This document shows, one piece after another, positions 36,246-48,607 of a DNA stretch of 64,000 nucleotides. The notes under the pieces were generated by a model. The model ran no database searches, was not told where the DNA came from, and saw only the letters and a list, made by a program, of their open reading frames with translations. Location of the stretch: assembly GCA_026874595.1 (NCBI GenBank), contig CM049315.1:68889916-68953915 (forward strand). Direction: 5' to 3'. The position numbers and the translations under genes were made by a program. Position 1 is the stretch's first letter. Each line of letters begins with the position of its first letter. This stretch comes from Sipunculus nudus. Its lineage: Eukaryota > Annelida > Sipuncula > Golfingiida > Sipunculidae.

Positions 36246-36590
36246 TTTCTATGCCTGCCTATGGATTCTGCTAGAGCTTCAGATTACGATCAAGTTATAT
36301 ATAATTATAACGGCTGAGGCGGATGGTTATATATATATCCTTAACTGAGCTCTCGTCGAGAACATCTGATTGATTCTGAGGAACCTCCATTTTATTTATT
36401 CACATTAAAGTTAACGAACATGTTTGACCTCGTCAGCCCCGGCTCGTTTGATTTTGTTTCGTTAATCACGTGACCTCTAGGGTTAATCAGTCGGGTGTAT
36501 CGTTGTAGAGTATGATATACTTAACAGTAATCAGAACAATCCCGGCGAGCGTGTAAAGACGGAGCAATCATCCTGAACGTAATTAGTGCA
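36246..36590 (-). promoter_or_regulatory. Promoter region of the third PLK4-like copy
   Basis: Aligns in patches with 24286-24530. It contains TATA-rich stretches (plus strand TATATATAT near 36328-36338 and TTATATATAATTATAA near 36294-36310), shared strings and the conserved element CCTGAACGTAATTAGTG (36572-36588). It retains a promoter-like block although the coding region is damaged. Confidence 0.5.
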
Positions 36591-36599
36591 CATGATAAT

Positions 36600-37840
36600 A
36601 AGAAATAATGAATGATGATAATGATAATTAATGGTATCTCTATATTTTTGTTTCAAAACTCATAACTTTTTTTCATAGGTTTCATTCTCAATTTACTTAT
36701 CATAAATACTAGAATAATGAAAATGTTAAGACAGACTATAAGAGTAATAAAAATGTTAATACCATTTTTTATCTGCTTCCTATGTCTAGCATGTTTCCAT
36801 TTAAAGTCACAGAGTAAAAAGTATATCTCGACATTGCAGAATTCAATGATCACTAACATAAAATTTTTGTCGGAGTTGATAACTATCAAAATTAATTTTT
36901 TATTTCGTTTTATTACAATCTTAGAATATGCCAATATATCTTATTGCAAATATGTTGTATGTTGCCAATGTATTAATTTACACAAACACATCCTATTAGC
37001 CATTGAAAAACCTTAATACTAATATATGAATACTAAATGAAATTAAAAATACAACAAGATATCAGTAAATACTAATAGATATTTATGATATAATTATATT
37101 AATATAAAATTTTTTTTTTTTTATTTTAAATATAAACAATGTTTAGTATTTAAAGAGCTCAAAGATTAATTAATATGAATACTACTTGTCATGCTTGACC
37201 AGGCTTTGTTCTTTCTGTGAAGTGAGCAGCAGTTAACTCATGCGTGAGATAACCAGTCATCCATACAGAGCTATGCCGCCCTTGCCTCGTAAAGACCTGC
37301 CGGGGTGCAGAGTTTGTGTCTGTGATACCTACCTACCCTTTTCTATGAAATGTGACACAATTATCGGCAGTGTAAACATTCAGAGGTGATTAAATTTTGG
37401 AATCACTCGATGTAAATTTTTCATTTTTCTCAGCATTCTATTATATTGAACATATCTTTACGTTCATGATCTATATTATAATTGAGGGTGGTGGTACTGG
37501 TTCTTTGTTACGGAACTCCTGTGTGGCCACGCTTTCCGTTTTTGGGTTAGAACTGCCGAAAACTATACCATGTCTATCCTTCTAGGGGTTTACTTCAATA
37601 TTTTCAACAAAAAAAAAAATCACGAGAAATTTAAAATTCTCACGGGAAAGGGCTATCGCAGCGCCATCTATCGAGAACTACACGGAAAGCGTGTCAAGCA
37701 AGAAAACTCACTCAACGGATTCCCTGGATTTTGCAAGTCTTATGTCGTGATTACGCTTATGCCGCTAGTGTATTTGATTCTTCTTGATCAGACTGTTACT
37801 CAAAAGCCACAGCCTTGACCATTTAAAATATCTGATACTA
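36600..37840. other. AT-rich intergenic stretch
   Basis: No supportable gene. Contains a 12-bp inverted repeat (CACGCTTTCCGT near 37533 and its complement near 37681), about 140 bp apart, enclosing a smaller hairpin. It could be a degraded small element, but no target duplication was recognised. Confidence 0.4.
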
Positions 37841-37842
37841 CA

Positions 37843-37935
37843 GGGGGCTGGACAGTCAAGAAGTAAAACGCTCTCGGCTGGCGACCCGGGTTCGATCCCT
37901 GGCATGGCTGTGAGAGTGGGTTGTTTTTTTAGTAT
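37843..37935 (+). mobile_element. tRNA-derived SINE head
   Basis: GGGGGCTGGACAGTC, AAAACGCTCTCGGCTGGCGA, then a perfect B-box GGTTCGATCCC, then CTGGCATGGCTG and a T-rich stretch. Same family as 29240-29425, in the opposite orientation. It abuts the minisatellite that follows. Confidence 0.7.
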
Positions 37936-37943
37936 TGTTTCTT

Positions 37944-39462
37944 CATGATCACGCTCTAGCTGATTCTTCAGGATCGCGCTCTGATCTTTTTTGATCATGC
38001 TTTGACCCTTCTTTATCACGCTCTGATCTCTTTTGATCATGCTCTGACCCTTCTTGATCATGCCCTGGTCCTTCCTGTTCATGCTCTGAACCTTTTCTTG
38101 GTCACGCTCTGTTCCTTCCTGACTACGCCCCAGCTGATCCACCTTGATCATGCTCCAGCTGATCCTTCATGTTCATGCTCTGATCAAATTTTGATCACGC
38201 TTTGCCATTTTTGGATTGTAAATTCAAAGCGTATTTTTATTAATTAATTTTCATAATGCTCGTGGCGATCTTACCCTGGGGCTGCGTTTGGATATAAGAC
38301 CATTTTTGATCACGCTCTGATCCCTCTTGATCACGCTCTAGCTGTTTCTTCTTGATAATGCTCTGATCCCTCTTGATCAGGCTCTAGCTGTATCTTCTTG
38401 ATGAGTCTCTGATCTTTCATGATCATGTTCTAACCCTTCTTGATCACGCTCTGATCTCTTTTGATCATGCTCTGACCCTTCTTGATCATGCCCTGGTCCT
38501 TCCTGTTCATGCTCTGAACCTTTTCTTGGTCACGCTCTGTTCCTTCCTGACTACGCCCCAGCTGATCCACCTTGATCATGCTCCAGCTGATCCTTCATGT
38601 TCATGCTCTGATCAAATTTTGATCACGCTTTGCCATTTTTGGATTGTAAATTCAAAGCGTATTTTTATTAATTAATTTTCATAATGCTCGTGGCGATCTT
38701 CCCCTTGGGCTGCGTTTGGATATAAGACCATTTTTGATCACGCTCTGATCCCTCTTGATCACGCTCTAGCTGTTTCTTCTTGATAATGCTCTGATCCCTC
38801 TTGATCAGGCTCTAGCTGAATCTTCTTGATGAGTCTCTGATCTTTCATGATCATGTTCTAACCCTTCTTGATCACGCTCTGATCCCTCTTGATCACGCTC
38901 TAGCGTATTCTTCTTGATAATGCTCTGATCCCTCTTGATCACGCTCTAGCTGATTCTTCTTGATGATTCTCTGATCTTTCATGACCATGTTCTAACCCTT
39001 CTTGAAAATGCTCTGATCCCTCTTGATCACGCTCTAGCTGATTCTTCTTGATAATGCTCTGATCTTTCATGATCATGTTCTGACCCTTCTTGATCACGCT
39101 CTAGCTGATTCTTCTTGATAATGCTCTGATCCCTCCTGATCACACTCTAGCTGATTCTTCTAGATCATGCTCTGATCTTTCATGATCATGTTCTGACTCT
39201 TCTTGATCACGCTCTGATCCCTCATGATCACACTCTAGCTGATTCTTCTAGATCATGCTCTGATCTTTCATGATCATGTTCTGACTCTTCTTGATCACAC
39301 TCTGATCCCTCTTGATAATGCTCTTTCTGATTCATCTTCACGCTCTGATCCCTTCTGACCACACTCTAGCTGATGTTCTTGATCATGCTCTGATCTTTCA
39401 TGATCATGTTCTAACCCTTCTTGAACACGCTCTGATCCCTCCTGATAATGCTCTGATCCTTG
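37944..39462. repeat. Minisatellite of about 20-22 bp with a higher-order duplication
   Basis: Tandem, diverged monomers built on CTTGATCACGCTCTGATCC, about 1.5 kb in all. Within it a block of about 428 bp, including a non-repetitive interruption (TGGATTGTAAATTCAAAGCG), occurs twice in near-identical form (38025-38452 and 38453-38880). Confidence 0.9.
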
Positions 39463-39464
39463 GT

Positions 39465-42160
39465 GTTAACAATATTTTTATTGCAAACATGCAATGAGGA
39501 TAAGAAAACAGGGTAAAACCCTATATAAATTCTTCTCCTCAAATGAAATGCACACAGCTATTTACAATATAACATTAAGTTGTAAGAAAACGTGAAAATG
39601 AAAATGAAAATGAAGATAAAGACAAGTGTTTTCAATATAAGCAGATCTGAAATGTGACCTGTGTAACTTTTACAGTTACAGTAACAAGGTCATTAAAGTT
39701 TAATTGTTATTTATATATGATAACTACACATGATGTTCACATTGCACAATATGTGATAGAGATACAAACTGTTTGACAGAGATATTCAATTGTATCTTAT
39801 CAGAAACAATATATAATTACTATCCCCTCGTAAACCGTCCTGACTTATCAATGAATTCTTGAACAAGTTGAAAAATTTGACAGTTTTCTGCATGAGACAA
39901 GTTCACATTACCGTTTAACATAGTATTTACATTTCTATGTAAATCGGTATCTTTATCAAGATGTCTTCCCTGCAATTAAAGTGGACAACAAATAACAAAA
40001 TGTTCTAGCGTTTCTTCAACACGGCCACATGAAAAAAAGAGATTTCTCTCTCAGTGGTTAATGAACAAATGATATTTCAAACCGCTACAACCGAGCCGCA
40101 TGCGTTTATGGAAGATTTGTGCTGCTCGACTCCCACTGCACTGGCTAAAATATAAAGGTGGCTTTGGTAAATTTCCTTTCAATTTTCCCCGAAAACTGGC
40201 AATTGACGGACATTTTCTCGTGGATTGATCTTATGTGTTCAACAAACTGATAGAAGATATTAAAAATAAATTCTTTCTCAAAGAAGTACGGAATGCAGGC
40301 GACCGCAAGTTGCCTGATGTTGGTTTGAACACCATTTTCAATATCGTTAAAATAAACTAATAAAAGTAAAGGCCCCAAAATGGAATCCTGCGGTACTCCT
40401 GCTGGTACATGCAAATACGATGAAGGGTTTCCATAAATGACCATCCTTTGCTTTCTGTTTGACAAGTAATCAGACAACCAACGTAGTAAGGAACCTTGTA
40501 TGCCCATAATGTATAATTTATGCATTTTGAGGCATCTAGTGAACCAAATATAGTGTCCATTCCCAGGTCCATAGCTTTGGAGATCGTATTATATATTTCA
40601 CAAAATTGATTAGTACACGAATCATGTTGCATGAACGCCGATTGTACTTTAGTGAATTTATTAGATTTGTATAAAAAATTAAAGATATACTTAAATATAT
40701 TTTCAAAGTATTTTCCCTGAACAATTTAGTAGTGAGACAGGCCTGTAATTGCACATATCCTGTTTGCTACCTTTTTCATGCAATGGTACGGCATTCGCCT
40801 GCTTCCATTTACAAGGAAATGTTTCGCACTTAAATGACCGATTAAAAATGAACGTTAAATATTTAGTGATCGAATTCGCGCTCATCTTAAGCATGCGTTT
40901 GGTGATCCCATCGGGTCCGCATGCTTTGTTTACATCTAGATTAATTAATACGTCAGAAACATCTTGTTCTGAAATGGTTATCCTCTCTCAAACCTCGTCG
41001 ACGTGCACACGTCAGTGTCAACGGTTGACTTACCAATTAAAAACTGATTAAAAGAATGCGCCTTGTCGCAATCATCAGCGATCACTCGATCATCGACAAA
41101 AAGTGGTGGTATTGTACTTTTACCAGATCCCTGCTTAAAATAATTTTTGAGAATTCGCCAATAACATTTTAGGTGTTAAAGCACCTGGGGGATTTATTTT
41201 TGTATCAATTTTTTGTAGTATTCGCTTTTCGCAAGACGCACGTGATCTGTTATTATAATACGTGTTCTTCTAAACTTGGCCCAGTGCTCCGCATGATTTG
41301 TCTTTTAGCCATTTTATGTAACCTGTTTCCTCCCTTTCTGAGTCGCCGAAGATTACTGTTGAACCATGGCTTATTCTTAGCTCTGACTGTAACATTTTTA
41401 TTTGGAATATATTTATTTACAATAGCAAAAACAAGCATGTGTCCATTTTTCAACGGCCAAGATAATATCACCCGTTTCGTCTACACTGTATTTGGCCACG
41501 GCTTTTGTATCAGCGAAATCAGACTGATAGATTTTCCTAGCAAACGTTTTATACTTTTTTACCTTAAAATTTAATTTAGCCCCAAAAAACAGCCCGCTCC
41601 AAAACGGAGGGAGATTACCAGATTCAAGCAACGTGTCAATAGAAGTAATGGCAATAATATCTATACATGACCCATATGTTTCTGTTATTCGTGTCGATTC
41701 GACGATCGAATAAGTCAAATTAAAAGTCGAAAATATACGATTAAGAACATCGCTTGAATTTTGCTTCAGCATATTAATATTTAAATCACCTGTGATCAAA
41801 ATCTGCCCAATGTTAGTTTCTTTAGCCGTTTCTAAGGATGCTTCAAACCTCGACCAAAAGTTTACACGTTCATTAGGTGGCCTGTAAAATACACCTATTA
41901 ACATTTAATAATCACAATGTACTTCAACCCATAAATATTCAACATCATCGACCTCCAAGTCAAGGCGACGTTTTAATGGTACATGAGACCCCGCGTAAAG
42001 CGCTATCCCACCTCCAGATCTCGCCTTAGCGGCCCCTGAAAACCGTAAATCATTATTTGAATGTTTGAAATAATATTGTGCAACCAGGTTTCAGTCGGTG
42101 CAATGATGCAATAATCACCTAATTATAATTCTATGATGTTGACTTTAGTCTAGAGACTTC
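39465..42160 (-). mobile_element. Degraded non-LTR retrotransposon (LINE, jockey/CR1-like)
   Basis: Minus strand, from the high end: endonuclease pieces (PTETWL-type motif near 42095, SGGGIALYAGSHVPLKRR, GVFYRPPNE, ILITGDLNINML), then a segment ending at 41253, then reverse transcriptase (PCKWKQANAVPLHEKGSK, NYRPVSLLNCSGKIL, GIQGSLLRWLSDYLSNRKQ, VPAGVPQDSILGPLL), then a C-terminal zinc-finger-like region (CGRVEETLEHFVICCPL near 40035-39985). Stops and frameshifts separate the pieces. The catalytic F/YADD part of RT is missing just after the FNDIENG segment, so there is an internal deletion. The 3' end probably lies near 39470, where an AATAAA is seen on the minus strand. The 5' end is not delimited. 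Confidence 0.85.
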
Positions 42161-42279
42161 TTACATCCAAATGAACTCAGTGCACTCAGATTACCCACTA
42201 GACCTGGATTGGGAATAACGTCTCCCGAAATACGTAACAAAAAAACATGCAAATATTGCAAATATTGAATAAACATTGA

Positions 42280-42960
42280 AAGTTTTTCTTAAAGGTCTTT
42301 GCCTGTAGATTATATTTTGGTATGATAACTGATCCAGAGTGGTAGCTTAGTCTTAATTATCCTTTATTGAATGTAATGATCCAGATGAAAATTGAACCTT
42401 TGAGCTGCATCGCCTTTTCCACGGTATTTAGTTAATTACTTCATGAATACAAAATATATCATAACAAATTTGGTCTTTTTATTCATTTAATCAAAGATTG
42501 CAGGAACTTATGACATTTTCGCTCTTGTCTTTTATTCTTTGATTTAATCTTAGGTACCAGCTTGGTTTTCCCTGTCTCTTTTTAATATTTTTGGACATTC
42601 AGGCTAACACTTTGATGAAGTATGTGTGACCCTATATGAAAAGTTAACCTTTGAGCTGGACCGACTTTGCCACAGAATGTAGTTAAAAACGTCATGAAAA
42701 CAAAGGATATCATATCAAATTTGGTCTTAATAGATAACTATGACCCAGGGCATTCTAACAGTGTGTCAAATGTGGCAGTTTTATACATTTATCATAAGTG
42801 GCAGATATTGATAATTACCCCTACCTCTTAAAATTTGATGAAAATTCGATATTTTTTATTCATTTAACTAAATATTGCAGTAACTTTAACAGTTTCGCTA
42901 TTTTCTTTTGATCTTTAATACCAGCTTGGTTTTCTTAGTCTCTGTTTAATTTTCTAATTT
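42280..42960 (+). repeat. Unidentified repeat family, two tandem units, forward
   Basis: Two diverged units of about 400 bp share strings such as TACCAGCTTGGTTTTC. The block is similar to the reverse complement of 45590-46190. Confidence 0.6.
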
Positions 42961-43651
42961 GGCTTTGAGAGTGGGTCGTAGTGGTCCATCCAAGGTTTAA
43001 TGGTAAGAGTGTGTCCGACAGCGGTGATTCTGTCACAAACGACTTCGTCTATGGGGATTCCTCGGTGTTATGCAATGGGGTTGATTACACACCCAGGAGC
43101 CGCAGGTGAGTTAGACACAAGGCATGGGTGACCACAGGATACAAAATAACATGCTAACATCTTGTCACGTAGTCCCAAATACTAATAACATATGACATAA
43201 TAAACAAAGCCTACAGACCTAATACGAACGTGTGTAATGGGATATACATCAGGTATAATGCTTACATGATAATATGCATGGCCATTTTTAACCTGAGTTT
43301 AGAACAAAAAAATCGCTCCTGAAATACTGGCTTGGATGTATATACAACACAAAAATGATTGTATGTGGTGCTACCAGTCTTGTGAAGAGGAATCCATTGA
43401 GGATGTTTAGAGATGCTAAATTTCAGACAGATACTTCACACCACTTTCGAGCTTGGTGCACAGATGCATGGAACAAAAATATAAGTCTCGTATATGACGA
43501 AGCTTTCCAAGATGTATTACTATCCCCAATTTCATGCATATATTAATATAATCTCTCCTGGGAATAAGCCGGGATATTTACTGTGCCAAAATTATTACTG
43601 GTAGCGCCGTCAGTCATATGACTTAGGTATCCGGGGTGTACAAATACCAAC
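42961..43651. other. Intergenic sequence, possibly a degraded SINE at its left end
   Basis: The stretch 42970-43130 contains AAGGTTTAATGGTAAGAGTG, reminiscent of a tRNA A-box region, but no B box was found. Nothing else is recognised. Confidence 0.3.
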
Positions 43652-43654
43652 TTA

Positions 43655-43925
43655 AGCTGCGTGTCCACTTATGCGGTACGGATACGGATGCGGATGCGGT
43701 GAGGAGTGCGTGCGGCGTGCGGAAACGGATACGTTTTTTTGAAACCGGACCATGTAGCCGCGGGTACGGAAACGCATGCGGGAAGTGCCATTTTGTAGAG
43801 GTGAAAGAGAGTGAAAGACCTAAAAACGCACTGAAAAACGTATCTAATAGACACACACGCACAAAATATCCGCATACGTATCCGCACCGCACACGCACCG
43901 CATCCGTACAAGTGGACACGCGGCT
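43655..43925. mobile_element. Harbinger-like MITE (271 bp)
   Basis: Terminal inverted repeats: the left end starts AGCTGCGTGTCCACTT and the right end, read inward, AGCCGCGTGTCCACTT (about 19 of the first 22 bases match). Flanking TTA on both sides (43652-43654 and 43926-43928) is the 3-bp target duplication expected of PIF/Harbinger elements. The interior is rich in GCGGTGCGTGCGG-like subterminal repeats and has no transposase. Confidence 0.8.
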
Positions 43926-43928
43926 TTA

Positions 43929-45589
43929 TCCATGAAAATACAAATAAGCACAATGTCAGGGTGATAAAAAACAAATCCTGAGAAATGAGCATTTACATAC
44001 ACTGTGCAAAAATCATTGTAGGTTGCGACACCAGTCTCGTGTACAAGAAAGCCAATAAATATAGATTGACAGGCAAAATTTCAGGGAGATACATCAAAAT
44101 TCTCTTGAGTAAGGTTCCCTGGGTAGACCAAGTTTACCGAAGGGAGGCAGTTGTCAACCAAGTCAATCGAAGTGCCACGTGTAACTATTGCAATTAAGGA
44201 ACTCTTGACATGTACCCAGCCTTCGCTGACGTTACTCTTGACCTGTTGCCTTATCTGATACAGTTGGCCGTCTGCCAAAGCTATTAAAAGATACAAACTG
44301 AAACTTTGCCTGTTTCAAAATCTGAAATAGTTGGCAGTCTGTGAAGCTATTCTTATGCAACTGAGAGACCCCTGCAATAACAGATCTTTTTTGAAGAATT
44401 TAACCGTTCGGCAGACAGTTGAATTACAAAACATTTCTAAACTAGTGACTGCAAGAGGCTAAAATAAAATTTTAATTAAAGCAAAACTGAGCTGATAGTG
44501 TGAAAGAATGGTCATTATATAACTGCAGGTAATGTCCCTTTAAAAGAGCACAAGAAGAGTAGGGAAGAAATATTTAAACAATAGTTGATTCCTGGCCGAG
44601 TCCTTATCCGTATATGGTTGGCACCTCAGTAAGCCCTATTTTGTCCATATGGTGAGACTAATACTGTCGCTCTTGGCTCAGAATGCAAGACAAAGTACAG
44701 ACAGTTAAACTGGAATGGTAACTGCTAACTGGTAAGTTGTTTTTTCCGTAATTTTCTTATGGTTTTCGGGTTCATCGTAGTGGACTTCGTCTCAACGGAC
44801 CGTACCCAATCCTTATTAGCAAGCCCGGATTTGTTATAAAGGCCCAATCACCTATAAAGCATGTTGAAAAAACACGGAAAACAGCTTCCGTATAAAATAA
44901 ATTTGGACCTGCCAAAATATTGCGTTGAAACCGTTTGCTTACTCTTGTAACAAGAGTTAAAGACTTATAGTAGACCGGGCGCGATCACAGGTGTCAACAT
45001 AAACACAGCTTATGGGACCGTGTGCATCGCAGAGCCACAGCACGAGTCAATCAGGAGATGTCCTGACTGACTTGGCCCAAAAAATATAATACACGTTGCT
45101 GTGACACCGCGTGTTGCGGCTCACAATAGGATCTCCAGTTTTTTGCCTGTAAAAAACAGCTTAATATGGGTGTGGCCATAATAACCTCAATTTTAAATAT
45201 TACCCATGTGAACACATTGGCATTAAATCTGGTGTTGATAGCTTCTGTAATTTTAATATGCTTATTTTGCTAAATGACCAAGGTTAGCTTTCTGTAAACT
45301 CAAATTATTTCAATCCAATAACATTTGATATCTGACTGATTCTTTAAAAAAAATGGCGCTGCTAGCTCTGATGTTTTTGAGATGGCATGGGTTAACATAC
45401 GGTGGATGCCAGTTGGAAGACGCCGCACCATCGCATGATCTCAAAGTTGACTATAAATTGGGCCGGTTTCCTCCATCCCCCATCCCCCCCAAAAAATATA
45501 TATATACATATAAAAATACGTTCGGCGCGCTTCCAAGCTATCATACACTTAAAACAATATTTAAACAAGTATGGTGTTCCGTGTAAGTA
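43929..45589. other. Intergenic sequence without recognised features
   Basis: No supportable gene or element. Short open frames overlap C-rich or TA-rich tracts. Confidence 0.4.
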
Positions 45590-46190
45590 GCTCACAATAA
45601 AAATATAGAATTTTCATAAGTTTTAAGGGGTAGGGGTGAATAAAAATATCTGCCACTGATGATAAATGTATATAACTGCCACATTTGACACACTCTCAGA
45701 AAGCCCTGGGTCTAAGCTATCTACTAAGACCATATTTGTTATAATATATTTTGTATTCATAACATTATTAACCAAATGCTGTGGAAGAGAAGATGCAGCT
45801 TAAAGGTTAACTTTTCACAGAGGGTCAATCATGCTTCATTAAAGTGTCAGCCTGAATGTCCAAAAATATTAAAAAGAGATATGGAAAAAAAAGCTTGTAA
45901 CTAAGATAAATGCAAAGAATAAATGTCAATAGCAAAAATGTCATAAGTTCATGAAATCTTTAAATAAGTTAATAAAAATACGATATTTTTTTGCAAATTT
46001 TAAGGGGTGGGGTAAATATTTGTATCTGCTACTGATGAAAATTGTATCTAACTGCCACATTTGACTACTGTCAGAAAGCCTTGGGTCTTAGCTATCTGTT
46101 GAGACCATATTTGTTATGATATATTTTGTATTCGTGACGTTATTAACTAATTACTGTGGAAAAGTCGATGCAGCTCAAAGGTGAAGGAAC
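45590..46190 (-). repeat. Unidentified repeat family, reverse
   Basis: About one and a half units in the opposite orientation to 42280-42960. Matching strings include AAAGGTTAACTTTTCA and GCCACATTTGAC, with AAGGGGT(A/G)GGG shared by the two units here. Confidence 0.6.
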
Positions 46191-46539
46191 AAATATTATA
46201 AAAATTGCTGTTGTAATGGATAAAAAAAGGTTGTTGTCGGTCTTTAATTATAATGTGGAACGAGAAAGAAGGTGGTGCTGATTGCGAGAATGCTTGAGAA
46301 GTGGCCCCCTCTTCGGTCCATTTTATGAATTTCCATGCATCTTAAAATCGAGAAATACAAACCTCATTTTTTAAGTCAGAAAAAATACAGAGGTTTAGAG
46401 ACTAAGTTTGTGACATAATATAGTGGCAAAATCTCGATGGAAAGTATTTTCCTGGTGTTGTGAATATGACCAGTTTATATGATAGTCCTAATAGGCCTAT
46501 AGGCCTACCGGGGCCGGAAACTTTAGTTGACGTATTTAA

Positions 46540-46579
46540 TGACGTCATGAACCGTGTTACCCGGGAAACGATGACGTCA
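46540..46579 (+). promoter_or_regulatory. Two consensus CRE sites upstream of the 353-residue gene
   Basis: The perfect palindrome TGACGTCA occurs at 46540-46547 and again at 46572-46579, 116-155 bp before the ATG at 46695, with a half-site TTGACGTA near 46528. CREB/ATF factors bind this motif. Regulation of the gene by them is inference. Confidence 0.5.
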
Positions 46580-46694
46580 CAAAATATGTCCAGGAACGTT
46601 AGTCTCGCTACGAATGTAAAACCTGGTGGACGTGTTCTATCGCGGCTGTACATTTTGTGAGATTTTTTTTTCATTGCGATCATTGAAAATTACA

Positions 46695-48492
46695 ATGGTT
46701 TCTGTGCGACTTGGGACCAGAACGTTACAGTGGATCAAGGACCAGCAGAAACACGTTGATGAGAGGATGGAGACGAGGAAAACACTCCAAAGACGGCGCC
46801 AAAGGTATGTAATAGACTTACATATACGGAGCAGATCTGTAAGTCAGCCATATACCGTACGTTTCTTCTATAGCTATAAAGGTCATAATTTTTTCATGCT
46901 AGCACAAGATGCCACACACACATATATACAGGTCTATAAATATATTCGGTGTTATATAAAACAGGCTATGCTCTGAATATGCATACCCTACATTGTATAT
47001 TGGCTACCAGCTGGCATAGAAAAGCAATTCGTGTGAGGCCGGGTTAGGGGTGTTAAACAACTTATTATCTCTAGCTTAAACTTTAATATTTTAAAAGATG
47101 CATTTGTAAATGTTACAAAATAAACATTTATCCTTTTTGTGTGCTGATAGACAGCGGTGTGGAAAGCCTATCTGTATCAAATTATGGCCAGGCTATGTGG
47201 GGGCTTTGCATGAGCTATATCAATATAAGTGCGCCATGGCAACGGCATCCAGTTTTGGCGCATGCGCCGCCTTTGAAGTTTGCGCGTGTGGCCATGGCGT
47301 TATATTGACCTCTCGTCAAGTGCAGTTTTACCTTTTATGCGCTGTATAGATATTTCATTTGATCATAATCAGCAAAACCCGTGAAGTTTAAAAAAAAACA
47401 CACATGCTAAAATGCATTTTAGGCATACAGCATTTACAGAGAATTGACAATTGCAAATTTTCTTTTATTCCTTTTAAAATAATCCATACTAGAAACGTCC
47501 AAACCAAAGTTGCTCATTTACACCGAAAAAAAACTCCTTATAACAGTTGAAACAAACTAAGGGGCAGAATTCAGCTTTTAACATAACGGAGGTCGTATGT
47601 TGGGTCCTTAAAAAAGGAAGAACCATGGACATTTAATTATATACATGAATATGTAGTATAAACAACAAGTTCAATTTATAAAATGTTTTCTAATAAAAGC
47701 AGTCAGTAGGATATACCCAGGATCCGTCCATGCGCATGAACAAGTTCATTGTTTCCTCATTGTCCTTTATAAATTTCCGTATATACTATTTCTGTTGACA
47801 GATCAGTTTAAACAAGCTGGTATTATTTTAGTTATTTCACAAAATATAGATGTTGGCCCCATTACGTTTGTAAACAACCCGCAAGTTACGCCTGTCCTTG
47901 GTAAGCTTGTGTAACCCCCCCCCCCCCCCCCCCCCCTCACGGATATATACATCACATCACTACCACTCTTCCACTGTTAAATTAATAAGATAAATGAATA
48001 AATACCACATAATAATTAAAAAAATTAAAATGGAAAGATAAAAATAGTTTTAGCAGGAAATGAATCTTGTATTTTATTTCAACTGGTGTACTGATTGTAT
48101 ACAAAAGTCAGTTGTCACTTTACATTATTGTCCTTATTTCAGTAATACTTATATTGACCAAATGTAGACACTTAAAATATTAGATTTAGTATGTGTAGCA
48201 GGCCTAATGTGTCGTTAAATATTGAATGCATTATGTCACACACACACAGTGGAAGACGGGACCAGTGTTACTGGGAGACCATGTATACTTAGAGCGAAAA
48301 AAGTATGTTTTATTCAAAGTGGAAGGAATAGCAAAATTAAACTGAAAACATTTATTATATTTATATTTTTAAATATAATAACATAATTGTTGTACGTGGT
48401 TCGATATCATTAGTTCCCTCTCTGTCAATTTCAACCCAAAATTTTCATAAATTAATATATACACGTTTATCACATATCCATTTTGCCACACA

Positions 48493-48554
<62 letters not shown>

Positions 48555-48565
48555 TATATACATAA

Positions 48566-48607
<42 letters not shown>

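Noticed and set aside
37843-37935. Possible functional tRNA gene
   Set aside because: Good B box but a degenerate A box and no complete cloverleaf; it matches the SINE at 29240-29425.
43623-43992. Open frames on both strands around 43.6-43.9 kb
   Set aside because: They lie within the G+C-rich MITE with inverted ends and have no protein-like features.
47110-47349. 79-codon plus-strand open frame within the intron of the 353-residue gene
   Set aside because: Has an AG before it but no usable donor, and the flanking exons already join in frame without it; contains a G+C-rich patch with an X-box-like half-site of unclear meaning.
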